DNA of 41,014 bases from Bacillota bacterium (GCA_023458035.1 JAEXAX010000010.1:1-41014), one strand, 5' to 3'; shown: positions 16,411 through 25,854, numbered from the stretch's first letter. Made by a program: numbers and translations. The notes: generated by a model not told the origin, from the sequence alone.

Positions 16411-17067
16411 TTACTTGCTTTCGCTCTCGTTTGAAACATCAAATAACAAAGAACCGATTTCTTCCAAGGATTCTTCGGCCAGAGTGTAAACTTTATCCTT
16501 CAAGGTCACTTTGGCTTTGATGGTCTTCTTTTCACCATAGGTTGGGGTGGCCAGTCTTTTATTGAGTTCATCCAGTATGGTAGAATATACGACCTCCATG
16601 ACAGCCTTCTCATCCGTCAGCTTATCCGGATTCTTCTTAGCATAATCTTCCATGATCGGCTCCATCACCGATTCCATATTTGTCAGCAGGTTGTTCAGCG
16701 GTTCCACAGTTACATCGACTTCAAAGCCTTTATCCTTGGTTTCTACCGCCTGACCGACTTCATATTTGGTGGCGGCCAAAGCTTTCTTAAAGAACTCTGT
16801 ATACTTTTCATTCAGCGTTTCAGGCATACCTTGCCCGGCCAGCTGATCAACAAAATTTTTGACCTCGGCATTATACACCGCCAGAGCCTCTTCTTTGGTT
16901 GACTTTGTAGCCTTCATATAGGCTGCGGTCTCACCTTTGGTTACCAGCTCCAGGCAGGATCTTACATAACCGGAGGCGTCAAATTTTCCTCCGAAACAAC
17001 CGGTCAGCAGCATGGCCGCGGTCATGACGGCGATCACCATCATAGATAGCTTTTTTGTTAATTTCAT
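16411..17067 (-). CDS. Putative lipoprotein of unknown function
   Basis: A 218-residue protein with lipoprotein signal peptide: basic MKLTKK, hydrophobic core, and lipobox LLTGC with Cys 24 as lipid site. The mature part begins FGGKFDASGYVRSCLELVTKGE and is rich in K/E/T with helical character; it resembles DUF5105-like clostridial lipoproteins by recollection. The start at 17067 is set by AGGAG seven bases upstream; an upstream in-frame start would add eleven residues before the signal peptide. The gene has its own promoter-like sequence and is not part of the ATPase operon. Function unknown. Confidence 0.82.
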   Translation of the reverse strand: MKLTKKLSMMVIAVMTAAMLLTGCFGGKFDASGYVRSCLELVTKGETAAYMKATKSTKEEALAVYNAEVKNFVDQLAGQGMPETLNEKYTEFFKKALAATKYEVGQAVETKDKGFEVDVTVEPLNNLLTNMESVMEPIMEDYAKKNPDKLTDEKAVMEVVYSTILDELNKRLATPTYGEKKTIKAKVTLKDKVYTLAEESLEEIGSLLFDVSNESESK

Positions 17068-17117
17068 ATGATTTCTCCTATCTCTGGGGAATATTCCCAA
17101 TTTTCATTTTCGCTACC

Positions 17118-17147
17118 AGTGTATCGAAAGGGTGTGGGTTTTGTCAA
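17118..17147 (-). promoter_or_regulatory. Candidate promoter of the lipoprotein gene
   Basis: On the minus strand TTGACA (17147-17142) and TACACT (17123-17118) are separated by 18 bases, about 50 bases before the lipoprotein start codon. The -35 box is consensus. Confidence 0.6.
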
Positions 17148-17250
17148 GGACTTCCTTCAGCGGGGCCTTGGCGGACAGCATGCAGGTGAGAAGACAGCTG
17201 CGGCTTATTTCTCGGAGGATCATAAAAAGCGGCGACCGGCTGCCGACTTC

Positions 17251-17865
17251 TTATTCCATCCGTCCTTTTATTACCTTCAATCGGGTAAATTCCTCCCGTT
17301 CCTTTTCCTCCAAAGCCTCGGAGATACTTTTCACCAGGGTTTCGTAGGTTGGGATAGAGATGTTTTTCAGGGCGTTGGCGCGTTTTTGGGTTTTGCGGAT
17401 GTTGTTGGCCAGTCGATAGGCCGAATTTTCGATCATCGACAGGCGGATGGTCAGTTCCTTTACTTTTTCAAAAGCCTGACGGGCCTGATCAAGGGATACG
17501 CGGGTGCTGTAAAAGGCATAGGTCGGCATGTTGGCATCGCTTTCGTGGGAAACCAACGGGATCTCGGTACCCATGACGCTGCGCGTCCGGATACGAATAC
17601 TGCGGTCGATCGGCACAGTGGCCGATATCTGCTTGACCGTATTGATGCCCATTTCGATATTGGCGCGCTGCAGAGCCTTGTAGGCGGCGGTGTACTGACT
17701 GTCGATCTGAGATTGGATATCGCTGGCCTCGCGGATCAGCAGCATGATTTCACGGATCAGGATATTTCGCTTGCGATCCATCAGCTCATAGCCCTGGCGG
17801 GCCAGGGACAATGAGTTTTTGATCAGAATCAGGTTTCCCTTAGTGGGAAAGGTATTCAGATTCAT
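17251..17865 (-). CDS. ntpD: V/A-type ATPase subunit D (central stalk)
   Basis: About 204 residues. The N-terminus NLNTFPTKGNLILIKNSLSLARQGYELMDRKRNIL and the long C-terminal helix REEFTRLKVIKGRME form the antiparallel coiled coil of the rotor shaft, as usual for subunit D (about 200-220 residues). It turns inside the A3B3 head and passes torque to the K ring. ATG at 17865 is preceded by AGGAGG at five bases; a GTG two codons earlier would overlap that site. Last gene of the operon, nine bases after the B stop. Confidence 0.92.
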   Translation of the reverse strand: MNLNTFPTKGNLILIKNSLSLARQGYELMDRKRNILIREIMLLIREASDIQSQIDSQYTAAYKALQRANIEMGINTVKQISATVPIDRSIRIRTRSVMGTEIPLVSHESDANMPTYAFYSTRVSLDQARQAFEKVKELTIRLSMIENSAYRLANNIRKTQKRANALKNISIPTYETLVKSISEALEEKEREEFTRLKVIKGRME

Positions 17866-17874
17866 AGACACCTC

Positions 17875-19314
17875 CTAAACAGCGGCACCGATGGTGGCCG
17901 AGGCCTCGGTTTCTGCGGTCGAACCGAGCGGAGAGGCCGCAGAAGCGTCATAGTACTGTTCGAGGATCTTGGTATCGATACGGTCGAGCTCTTCACGCGG
18001 CAGGATGCGCAGCAGCTGCCAGCCCCGCTCCAGGGTATCTGTGATACTGCGGTTTTCGGTGTCGCCCTGGCCGACAAAGGAGGCCTCGAATTGTTTTCCG
18101 AAGTCCAGGTATTTTTTGTCGAGTGCGGAGAGTTCATCTTCGCCGATAACAGACGCCAGGGCTCTGGCATCGTTTACCTTTGCATAGGAAGAGAAGAGCT
18201 GGTTGGCCACTGCCTGGTGGTCGGCTCTGGTGAAACCTTCGCCGATGCCGTCCTTCATTAATCGGGAGAGGGAGGGCAGCACATTGATCGGCGGGTAAAT
18301 GGATTGCCCGGCCATGCCGCGATCCAGTACGATCTGACCCTCGGTGATGTAACCGGTGAGGTCGGGGATCGGGTGGGTGATATCATCATTGGGCATGGTC
18401 AGAATCGGGATCTGAGTCACGGAACCGTCCACGCCTGCGATGATGCCGGCGCGCTCATAGATAGTCGCCAGTTCACTGTAGAGGTAACCCGGATAACCCT
18501 TACGGGACGGGATCTCACCTTTAGAGGAGGAAACCTCGCGCAGAGCCTCACAGAAGGAGGTCATATCAGTGAGAATGACCAGTATATGCATGTTGCATTC
18601 AAAGGCCAGGTATTCGGCGGCGGTCAGAGCCACTCGGGGAGTGATCAGACGCTCTACCACCGGGTCATTGGCGGTATTAATAAACATGGCCACGTGATCC
18701 AGGGCGCCGCTTTCCTCAAAGGTCTTTTTGAAGAAGTCGGCGACGTCGTGCTTAACACCCATGGCGGCGAAGACGATGCCGAAGTTTTCGCCGGCGTCCT
18801 TGCCGAGGGAGGCCTGCTGCACGATCTGGGCAGCCAGCTTGTCGTGAGCCAGGCCGTTGCCGGAAAAGATCGGCAGCTTCTGACCGCGGATCAGGGTGGT
18901 CAGGCCGTCGATGGCCGAGATACCGGTCTGGATAAAGTTTCGCGGATATTCACGGCGTACCGGATTCATTGGCAGACCGTTGATGTCCTTGCGAACGGCA
19001 CCGGTCAGCGGGCCGAGCGAGTCGATCGGCTGGCCGATGCCGTTAAAGGTACGACCGAGCAGCTCCGGCGAGAGGGCGATCTCCATCGGCCGACCGGTCA
19101 GCTTGGTGTGCGTGTTGCGCAGGGAAAGGCTGGAGGTGCCTTCAAACACCTGAATGACAGCCTTATCTTTATATAGTTCAACGATCCGACCGAGCTTTTT
19201 TTCGCGGCCTTCGACCACGATTTCGACGATCTCGTCAAAGAATGCGCCGCTGATGCCCTCAAGTACGACCAGGGGGCCGTTGATTTCACTGAGTCCGAGA
19301 TATTCTATTGCCAT
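17875..19314 (-). CDS. ntpB: V/A-type ATPase subunit B (regulatory nucleotide-binding subunit)
   Basis: A 479-residue protein, non-catalytic partner of subunit A in the A3B3 head. Family features are EYLGLSEINGPLVVLEG at the start, GTSSLSLRNT, LSPELLGRTFNGIGQPID, then IQTGISAIDGLTTLIRGQKLP and SGNGLAHDKLAAQI where the catalytic P-loop is absent, as expected. It also has the typical EIPSRKGYPGYLYSELATIYERAG block. The last about 25 residues after the family core are rich in A/S/T/E and look like a variable tail. AAGGAGG before the ATG. Fourteen bases separate it from subunit A. Confidence 0.95.
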   Translation of the reverse strand: MAIEYLGLSEINGPLVVLEGISGAFFDEIVEIVVEGREKKLGRIVELYKDKAVIQVFEGTSSLSLRNTHTKLTGRPMEIALSPELLGRTFNGIGQPIDSLGPLTGAVRKDINGLPMNPVRREYPRNFIQTGISAIDGLTTLIRGQKLPIFSGNGLAHDKLAAQIVQQASLGKDAGENFGIVFAAMGVKHDVADFFKKTFEESGALDHVAMFINTANDPVVERLITPRVALTAAEYLAFECNMHILVILTDMTSFCEALREVSSSKGEIPSRKGYPGYLYSELATIYERAGIIAGVDGSVTQIPILTMPNDDITHPIPDLTGYITEGQIVLDRGMAGQSIYPPINVLPSLSRLMKDGIGEGFTRADHQAVANQLFSSYAKVNDARALASVIGEDELSALDKKYLDFGKQFEASFVGQGDTENRSITDTLERGWQLLRILPREELDRIDTKILEQYYDASAASPLGSTAETEASATIGAAV

Positions 19315-19328
19315 AACGGTCCTCCTTT

Positions 19329-21098
19329 CTAGGCGTGTTCTGCCATGATGCGATTATAGAAGCTGTCGATTTCCAGACGATAGCTGTCGAACATGGCCAG
19401 ATCATGATTCGGGATGTTGTATTTGATGTTGACCACCTTTTCAAAGATAGATTCTTCTTTGAGGATGGACAGAGGGATACCGATGGTGACCAGAGCCTTG
19501 CATTTTTTGTATAAATACAGGATCAGTTCCATCATCCGATGCTGCTTTTCCAGCGGTACCGAGGTATCCTCGGCATGGAAGGCATTCTGCTGCAGGAAGC
19601 CCAGACGGATGACGCGGGAGATCTCGAGCACCAGCTTTTGATCATCCGGCAATACGTCCGAGCCGATCAGCTTTACAATCTCCATCAGCTGACTTTCCTG
19701 ATTCAACAGTCCGATCAGCTGGTTGCGTTCGTCGATAAAGTTGGCTGAAACATGGTCACGGTACCATGGGGCCAGATCTTCCAGATATTCGCTGTAGCTG
19801 GTCAGCCAGTTGATGGCCGGAAAATGGCGGGCATAGGCCAGAGATTTGTCCAAGCCCCAGAAGCAGCGTACAAAACGCTTGGTATTCTGGGTCACCGGCT
19901 CCGAGAAGTCGCCGCCCTGCGGCGATACGGCGCCAATGATGGACACCGAGCCCTCGCTGCCGTTTAAGTTTTGCATCATACCGGCTCTCTCATAGAAAGA
20001 GGACAGGCGGGAGGCCAGATAAGCCGGGAAGCCTTCCTCGGCCGGCATTTCTTCCAGACGACCGGAGAGCTCACGCAGAGCCTCGGCCCAGCGACTGGTG
20101 GAATCAGCCATGATGGCTACGTCATAACCCATATCACGGTAGTATTCGGCCAGGGTCAGACCGGAGTAAAGACTGGCCTCACGGGCTGCCACCGGCATGT
20201 TTGAGGTATTGGCGATCAAGGTGGTCCGTTCCATCAGCGGCAGACCGCTTTTCGGGTCAATCAGCTTGGAGAAGTCTTCCAGTACCTGGGTCATCTCATT
20301 GCCGCGCTCACCGCAGCCGATGTAGATGATGATGTCGGCATCCGCCCACTTAGCGATCTGATGCTGGGTCATGGTCTTACCGGTACCGAAGCCGCCCGGG
20401 ATGGCAGCCGTGCCGCCCTTGGCGATCGGGAAGATGCTGTCCAGGATACGCTGGCCGGTAATCAGCGGAGTGGTGGCCGGATAACGCTTTACTACCGGAC
20501 GCGGGATACGGATCGGCCAGCGCTGGGCCATGGTCAATGAGATCTCCGAGCCGTCGATACATTGAATGGTAGCCAGACGATCCCAAATCCGATACTGTCC
20601 GTTCGGCACGACATCCAGTACTCGGCCGAAGGTATTCGGCGGGACCATTACCTTGTGGATGATACCGGCAGTTTCCGGTACTTCGGCAATGATCGTACCG
20701 CCGGAAACCTCCTGACCCGGATGAATCAGCAGGGTGGTTTCCCAGAGCTTATCCTCATCTAAGGAAGAAACGGAAACACCCTTGGTGATAAAGTCGCCGC
20801 TGTGGGCGGCGATCTGGGCCAGAGGCCGCTCGATACCGTCAAAGATGTTGTTCAGGATACCCGGAGCCAGCACGACGGACACAGCCGAGCCGGTGCCGAG
20901 CACTTCTTCGCCCGGACGCAGGCCGGAGGTTTCCTCATAGACCTGGACGGTCGTCTGGGTTGAGGTTAGGCCGATGACCTCGCCGATGAGCTTCTGTGGT
21001 CCGACATAGACCATTTCATTCATGCGGAATTCGGTAGGGCCTTTGATATAGATGATCGGACCATTGATTCCATAGATGGTCGCAAGTTGTGAAGCCAT
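19329..21098 (-). CDS. ntpA: V/A-type ATPase subunit A (catalytic)
   Basis: A 589-residue catalytic subunit. The order is an N-terminal barrel (ATIYGINGPIIYIKG), the A-subunit insertion (about 115-190, with HPGQEVSGGTIIAEVPE), P-loop GGFGTGKT at 235-242, then MADSTSRWAEALRELSGRLEEMPAEEGFPAYL with catalytic motifs, and a helical C-terminus. Length is normal. In the membrane complex it hydrolyses ATP to pump ions or makes ATP in reverse. GGAGG precedes the start, which lies one base after the stop of subunit E, so the two are coupled. Confidence 0.96.
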   Translation of the reverse strand: MASQLATIYGINGPIIYIKGPTEFRMNEMVYVGPQKLIGEVIGLTSTQTTVQVYEETSGLRPGEEVLGTGSAVSVVLAPGILNNIFDGIERPLAQIAAHSGDFITKGVSVSSLDEDKLWETTLLIHPGQEVSGGTIIAEVPETAGIIHKVMVPPNTFGRVLDVVPNGQYRIWDRLATIQCIDGSEISLTMAQRWPIRIPRPVVKRYPATTPLITGQRILDSIFPIAKGGTAAIPGGFGTGKTMTQHQIAKWADADIIIYIGCGERGNEMTQVLEDFSKLIDPKSGLPLMERTTLIANTSNMPVAAREASLYSGLTLAEYYRDMGYDVAIMADSTSRWAEALRELSGRLEEMPAEEGFPAYLASRLSSFYERAGMMQNLNGSEGSVSIIGAVSPQGGDFSEPVTQNTKRFVRCFWGLDKSLAYARHFPAINWLTSYSEYLEDLAPWYRDHVSANFIDERNQLIGLLNQESQLMEIVKLIGSDVLPDDQKLVLEISRVIRLGFLQQNAFHAEDTSVPLEKQHRMMELILYLYKKCKALVTIGIPLSILKEESIFEKVVNIKYNIPNHDLAMFDSYRLEIDSFYNRIMAEHA

Positions 21099-21099
21099 T

Positions 21100-21681
21100 T
21101 TAGTTTTCCTCCATGATGAATGTGTAGTGATCCTTCAGGCCGGCCAGCTTGGATTCAAATGAATGATCGATCAGGATATTGCGATCAGCCAGCACGGCTC
21201 TGGTTCCGCCGGAAAAGGAATAGGCGGAGAGGGTCAGCGGGATGCCGGTGGTTCTTTCGAGCTCGAATTTTAACAGCTCATCAGCCGGGTCCAGATAGAT
21301 GGTATAGTTGCTGTCACCGGCAAAAGCTTTGATATCCTGAATCTGCTTGAGCAGCAGACGGCGGTAGTCTTCCGTGGTCATAAAGTCGGACAGCTTCATA
21401 CGCACTTCGGCAAACAGGGTTTCCTTTAATTCATAGAGCCGTTTATTGGTCTCGTGCTTGAGCTTCAGCTGTTCGGCAGAGAGCCGTTTATTACGCTCCT
21501 TTTCCATATTTTTTTCTTCCATCACCAGCTGCAGCTGCGCTTGACGCTGCTTTGTGGCGACGTGTTCTTCATATAATTTATCCATCGCTTCCTTATGGGC
21601 AGTCAGCAGCTGATTGCTTTCCGACCGGGCCGCCGCCAGCGATGTATCCATAAAATGTTGAAGTTTTTCTTCTGTGGTCAT
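21100..21681 (-). CDS. ntpE: V/A-type ATPase subunit E (peripheral stalk)
   Basis: A 193-residue protein. The first half is a long charged coiled coil (about 1-95, rich in K/E/Q, for example EKNMEKERNKRLSAEQLKLKHE). The second half is a small globular domain that ends with TRAVLADRNILIDHSFESKLAGLKD, close to the family pattern in which the ILIDNS-like motif lies near the end. It pairs with the G/H-like subunit to form the stator that holds the A3B3 head. Placed between F and A. Confidence 0.85.
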   Translation of the reverse strand: MTTEEKLQHFMDTSLAAARSESNQLLTAHKEAMDKLYEEHVATKQRQAQLQLVMEEKNMEKERNKRLSAEQLKLKHETNKRLYELKETLFAEVRMKLSDFMTTEDYRRLLLKQIQDIKAFAGDSNYTIYLDPADELLKFELERTTGIPLTLSAYSFSGGTRAVLADRNILIDHSFESKLAGLKDHYTFIMEEN

Positions 21682-21701
21682 AGTGTGATCCTTTCCGGTA
21701 T

Positions 21702-22010
21702 TTATAAGGAGATGCCGATGGCCTCATTGACATATGCGGTGATAAAGTCCGGCTTTCGGCCGGTACCGTGACGATCGGGGATCTCGACGATCAGCGGCAG
21801 ACGACGGGCCAGTTTGACATCATCGACGATTTCCGGAAATTCGCGGCCGAATTTTTCGGTCAGCAAAATGATTCCGATCTCGCTGTCTGCCAGGGCCTGC
21901 TCCAGGGCTTCCTTGAGCTCGTGGCGTTCATGCACCACGACACCTTCGATGCCGGCCAAACGCATACCGGTATGGGTATCGACATTATCGCTGATTAAAA
22001 ATATTTTCAT
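21702..22010 (-). CDS. ntpG: V/A-type ATPase subunit F (NtpG-like, central stalk)
   Basis: A 102-residue protein with the Rossmann-like start MKIFLISDNVDTHTGMRLAGIEG, then a helix EALEQALADSEIGIILLTEKF and the C-terminal FITAYVNEAIGISL. This size and pattern fit subunit F, which binds subunit D in the central stalk. The ribosome site is weak (GGAA only). Position between K and E fits. Confidence 0.88.
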   Translation of the reverse strand: MKIFLISDNVDTHTGMRLAGIEGVVVHERHELKEALEQALADSEIGIILLTEKFGREFPEIVDDVKLARRLPLIVEIPDRHGTGRKPDFITAYVNEAIGISL

Positions 22011-22037
22011 AGTGTTGTTCCGTTTCCGCTGTTCGGC

Positions 22038-22481
22038 TTACAGTTTACCAAGGATCATAAAGGAAATGATCAGACCGTACAGGCAGACACCCTCGGCCAG
22101 ACCGACGAAGATCAGTGATTTACCGAAGATGCTGTCATCCTCACTGATGGCGCCGAGGGCTGCCGAAGCAGAACCGCCAACGGCGATGCCGCCGCCGATG
22201 CAGGAAAGACCGGTTACAAGGCCGGCGCCGAGGAAGCCGAGACCGGCTGAGATACCGCCGGCTGCGCCTGTTGCGGCCTGCTCAGCGGCCAGAGCAGCGG
22301 AGGCGCTGCCGAAGCTTAAGACATTGGCCAGTAACAGGGTACCGAAGAACAGCACCACATTGACGGCCAGGGTCAGCTTATAGCCCTGACGGGTTTTCCT
22401 GGTTTTGGCATAAAGGCTGAAAGGCACCACAATGGTGGCCACAAGGGTAATGATCAATAAGATTTGTACTGCAATAGACAT
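22038..22481 (-). CDS. ntpK: V/A-type ATPase subunit K (membrane ring, proteolipid)
   Basis: A 147-residue proteolipid with four hydrophobic segments (about 4-24, 38-58, 78-108, 122-145). The last two form one c-type hairpin, with glycine-rich GAGLVTGLSCIGGGIAVG and the ion-binding Glu 130 in FVGLAEGVCLYGLI. There is only one carboxylate, and the first two helices look like a degenerate or non-binding hairpin. Whether the ring carries H+ or Na+ cannot be decided from what I can see. AAGGAG before the ATG. Confidence 0.9.
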   Translation of the reverse strand: MSIAVQILLIITLVATIVVPFSLYAKTRKTRQGYKLTLAVNVVLFFGTLLLANVLSFGSASAALAAEQAATGAAGGISAGLGFLGAGLVTGLSCIGGGIAVGGSASAALGAISEDDSIFGKSLIFVGLAEGVCLYGLIISFMILGKL

Positions 22482-22533
22482 AATATTGTTCTCCTTCTGA
22501 GTTTATTAAATTTTCTGGTATAAACGGACTTGC

Positions 22534-24480
22534 TTAGTCCTGCTGTTTGCGGCCGAGGCTGTATGCCTTAAAGGGACGGCCGGTTCCCTTGTAGAAACGG
22601 CTGAAGATCTCGTAAAATTCCAGACGAAGCACCTGAATGCCGACAACCAGACCCTCCATACCGCAGACGAAGATATTTCCGAGAATCACCACCGGCAGAT
22701 TCAGCGATCCGCCGCTGCCGGCTCCGGCGAAACTCAGCACCACCTCCATCATGGCCGCGTGGCTGATGGCAAAGGCGCCGATACGCACAAAGGATATGGT
22801 ATTCGAGAAGTAGCTTAAGAGGATCTCAAAGACCTCAAAGAACTGCTGGATGGCCATCACGCCGATGCCTTCCGAGTGTTTCTCTTTTTTCTTGTTTAAC
22901 AGGTTGGTGAGCGGCTCCTTTAAGGCAAACAGGATAATCGGAATGCCGAAGAAGAGCAGCAGAACGATACCGCCGGGCAGGGTCTGTCCGGTGAAGAACA
23001 GTACCAGTACGGCCACTACGCCGCTGTAGAAGATCAGACCGAGGATACCGTTGTTGTCCAGCAGCACATCCTTAATTTGTCCGGCTCGAATAGCCAGAAT
23101 AATGTTCAGTATGATGGTCAGCAGGATCAGGCCGATACCGAACAGGACGGCATATACAAAGATGGAATTCAGCTTGCCGAAGAAGGGCAGGTTCATCATC
23201 CGGTGGGTGGGTTTGATCCAGAGAGCCGGGATCAGATCCTCAAAGCCAAAGACACTGCCGTACAGAGTGCCGAAGATGGAGGAAAAGATTCCGGCATAAC
23301 CGATGATCGCGCCGAGATTCATTTTCTTTAGGAAATACAGGGCAAAACCGCCGAGGGCCAGCACCAGACCCTGACCGAGATCTCCGAACATGGCGCCGAA
23401 GATAAAGGCGTAGGTGAGGGCGACGAGCGGAGTCGGATCTACTTCCTTATAGCCCGGCAGGCCATACATATTTGTGAACATCTCGAAGGGCTTGATCAGC
23501 TTCGGATTTTTCAATTTGGTCGGCGGGGTGCTGGCGGTCGCGCCTTCGCCGTCTTCGATCATGCAGAAGACCTTTTCCTCACCGGCGATGCGAGCCGACA
23601 GCTTCTTGGCATCGGCCTCGGAGATCCAGCCGCAGAGGATGAAGAAGGGCTGACCGTCTTCCTTCGTATAAGCGGCCAGCTGACGAATGTCAAAGACACG
23701 GGACAGCACCGACAGACGTTGACAGGCCAGCGTCAAAGGCTTGCACTGCTCCTCGATCAAGCCTTTGATCTTGGCATCGAGGGCGGCCAGTTGTTCGTCG
23801 CAACCGGCGATCGAGGCTTCCAGACCGCTGACGGCCTCCTCCGGGGTGCCGTCGTATTCATCGGCCAGGAAGATCCGTTCAAATTTTAATGAACGGAAGA
23901 TAGCATCGACCTTTTTGCGTTGCCCGGCAGGAACAAAGTAAACGCCCCAGATATTCTCCGAATCTTGATAACAGGGATAAAAGAAGGTATCCAGCTCATT
24001 GTACATAAAGCCGGTAAAACGGCGATAAGAATCCAGAGACATCTTTCCAAACCGGAAACGGATGAATCGGAAGCCGATAATTTCGTGAATGCTGTAGGGC
24101 AGACCGAGGAAGGGCTTAATATGCGCCAGTGAATTAATGTATTTATCCCGCTGCTGCTGGATCTCGGTCATTTCCTGCTGCCATGTCAGGACCTGTGTCT
24201 GAACGGTGGTGATGGTACGGATAGCCTCATCACGCGGCAGCTCGACCACCTGTGTCTGCGGATTGACACCGATCATAGAGAGCAGCTTGGTGGCTGTTTC
24301 GACATAGCCGGTATAGGGGTTGGGATCGGTATAGGCCATCAGGCTGTTCTGCTTGCCGTCACCGACCTCATGAAAGGTGTTTTCCAGATGCACCTCGTAT
24401 TGGGTCAGATAGGTTTCAACGACCCGGTCAATATCATCCTTCGGTCCGGTGATATTGAGGAATTTCATTTTAACGATCAT
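22534..24480 (-). CDS. ntpI: V/A-type ATPase subunit I (membrane stator, a-subunit equivalent)
   Basis: A 648-residue protein: a soluble cytoplasmic half with coiled-coil segments (about 1-330), then seven to eight membrane helices (from about 350) including LVALTYAFIFGAMFGDLGQGLVLALGG and FFEVFEILLSYFSNTISFVRIGAFAISHAA, where the Arg in SFVRIGAF is the conserved ion-channel arginine. It ends with QVLRLEFYEIFSRFYKGTGRPFKAYSL. These are standard NtpI features. GGAGG lies 9 bases upstream, and the start overlaps the subunit C stop (ATGA). Confidence 0.95.
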   Translation of the reverse strand: MIVKMKFLNITGPKDDIDRVVETYLTQYEVHLENTFHEVGDGKQNSLMAYTDPNPYTGYVETATKLLSMIGVNPQTQVVELPRDEAIRTITTVQTQVLTWQQEMTEIQQQRDKYINSLAHIKPFLGLPYSIHEIIGFRFIRFRFGKMSLDSYRRFTGFMYNELDTFFYPCYQDSENIWGVYFVPAGQRKKVDAIFRSLKFERIFLADEYDGTPEEAVSGLEASIAGCDEQLAALDAKIKGLIEEQCKPLTLACQRLSVLSRVFDIRQLAAYTKEDGQPFFILCGWISEADAKKLSARIAGEEKVFCMIEDGEGATASTPPTKLKNPKLIKPFEMFTNMYGLPGYKEVDPTPLVALTYAFIFGAMFGDLGQGLVLALGGFALYFLKKMNLGAIIGYAGIFSSIFGTLYGSVFGFEDLIPALWIKPTHRMMNLPFFGKLNSIFVYAVLFGIGLILLTIILNIILAIRAGQIKDVLLDNNGILGLIFYSGVVAVLVLFFTGQTLPGGIVLLLFFGIPIILFALKEPLTNLLNKKKEKHSEGIGVMAIQQFFEVFEILLSYFSNTISFVRIGAFAISHAAMMEVVLSFAGAGSGGSLNLPVVILGNIFVCGMEGLVVGIQVLRLEFYEIFSRFYKGTGRPFKAYSLGRKQQD

Positions 24481-25541
24481 GATTTGCTTCCTCCCGGTAG
24501 GTTTGTAGCGGATACCAGAGAGCGGATCTCATTGGCATCCAGGTGGTAACGTAGACCTTCCAAGATGGTGGTCAATGTGTGCATCTCGGTATCCTTGGCA
24601 TACAGGTAAGCATGCAGACCGAGAGTGGTAAAGGAATGGATATGTCCCAGCTTGGAGATGGTGGCCGACAGTAGTGTACCATACAGCTTCTCCAGATTCA
24701 GGCTGGTCTTTCCGTTTGTTAGGTACTTTCCGTAATAGGTCTTCCTGAAGATTTGCCAGAAGGCGTCTTCATCCGCTGCTTCGACCATGGCTGTCAGCTC
24801 TTCCTTTGTCAGATGGTACTGAGCCGGGATCAGCATCAGGTAGACATTGGCGGCAGGTACCCGGTAATAGACCTTGGAGCGGTAGATGTACAGTAGATTC
24901 AGTACATCGAAGCTGGTTCCGTAGGACTTGTGAAAGCCCTTGCGCTCGACCGCGGTGCGCAGTCTTGACCGATGCTTGATGATGTAATCAAAGTAGAAGC
25001 TGTCGAGGGCCATCTCATAGTCAAACAGTGTCGGAGCCGCCAGCTTGGCCAGCCTGGAAATCGGCTTGAAATACATGCTGTCTTTCAATAATATGGCAAA
25101 TTCATCCAGTGAATGAACGTTTTCCAAGCTGTTCAGATCCAGGTGTGAGTGGCGGTAAAAGAAGTCGGCATAGGGCTCGACATTGATCTTTTGCAGATCA
25201 GGATCGAGGATCTTACGTAAATAGTTTTTTAATAAGCGGATCTCATATTTGATCAGATAAAAATTTAAGAATTCCCGCTGTTCCAGATTGGCAAAGCGAT
25301 AGAGCTTGGTAAAGTCATCAAAGACCGACTGCAAAAAGATGCGTTCCAGCTCATCACGGTGGGTGTCGGCTTCATTGATACCGGCCAGCAGGCGGCTGTA
25401 AGCGCTCTGTTGCTTTAAGAAGGCAGTCATCTCCATCACCGAGGTAAGACTCATCAGGGTCTCCAGCTCATCCGGCTGCAGCAGCTTACGCTTCATACCG
25501 CGCAGCTTGGCGGAAATTGCATAATAGGCTTGCTGTCCCAT
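24477..25541 (-). CDS. ntpC: V/A-type ATPase subunit C
   Basis: A 354-residue, mostly helical protein starting MGQQAYYAISAKLRGMKRKLL, with repeated helical modules (YEMALDSFYFDYIIKH, ILLI-free soluble surface). Subunit C links the central stalk to the membrane ring. The family is poorly conserved, so position (between G/H-like and I) supports the call. ATG at 25541 has GGAG six bases upstream; an upstream in-frame TTG would start inside the previous stop region. One base lies between the previous stop and this ATG. Confidence 0.85.
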   Translation of the reverse strand: MGQQAYYAISAKLRGMKRKLLQPDELETLMSLTSVMEMTAFLKQQSAYSRLLAGINEADTHRDELERIFLQSVFDDFTKLYRFANLEQREFLNFYLIKYEIRLLKNYLRKILDPDLQKINVEPYADFFYRHSHLDLNSLENVHSLDEFAILLKDSMYFKPISRLAKLAAPTLFDYEMALDSFYFDYIIKHRSRLRTAVERKGFHKSYGTSFDVLNLLYIYRSKVYYRVPAANVYLMLIPAQYHLTKEELTAMVEAADEDAFWQIFRKTYYGKYLTNGKTSLNLEKLYGTLLSATISKLGHIHSFTTLGLHAYLYAKDTEMHTLTTILEGLRYHLDANEIRSLVSATNLPGGSKS

Positions 25542-25542
25542 A

Positions 25543-25854
25543 TCAGTCTCCAATCACCTGCGCCACCACCTCATCGGCCAGTCGTCCGTGATGCTGCTCG
25601 AAGTATGCTTCCAGATTCGTGATATACTGTTTGGATTTGGCGATCTCGGCGGCCAGATCGGCCTCAGTTTGAGCCTGCAGTTTCTTATTTAATGAAGCCA
25701 GCGCCAGAGCAGTGTCAGCTTCTATCTTTTGATCAAAATCAACAATTCGTTTTTCCATGCCGGCGGTCATCGCCGCCTTCTGTTGTTCGGCCTCTTGTTT
25801 AATCTGACAGGCCCGCTGTTCGATCTGCGCCAGCTGTTCTACAATCGTATCCAT
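25543..25854 (-). CDS. V/A-type ATPase G/H-like stator subunit (NtpF-like)
   Basis: A 103-residue, highly charged coiled-coil protein with no hydrophobic core (DTIVEQLAQIEQRACQIKQEAEQQKAAM, then EKRIVDFDQKIEADTALALASLNKKL). This is the usual form of the peripheral stalk subunit that pairs with E. It is the first gene of the nine-gene operon. AAAGGA lies upstream of the ATG. Identity rests on composition, size and position rather than on conserved motifs. Confidence 0.75.
   Translation of the reverse strand: MDTIVEQLAQIEQRACQIKQEAEQQKAAMTAGMEKRIVDFDQKIEADTALALASLNKKLQAQTEADLAAEIAKSKQYITNLEAYFEQHHGRLADEVVAQVIGD

Noticed and set aside
17101..17250. Terminator after ATPase subunit D
   Set aside because: Only a 4-bp CGGC/GCCG stem followed by CTTTTT is present on the minus strand; too weak to list as a feature.
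18304..19176. Long plus-strand frame of 290 codons opposite ATPase subunit B
   Set aside because: It lies wholly inside the clearly coding minus-strand gene; its amino-acid composition (many G, H, D, Q) is that of an antisense shadow.
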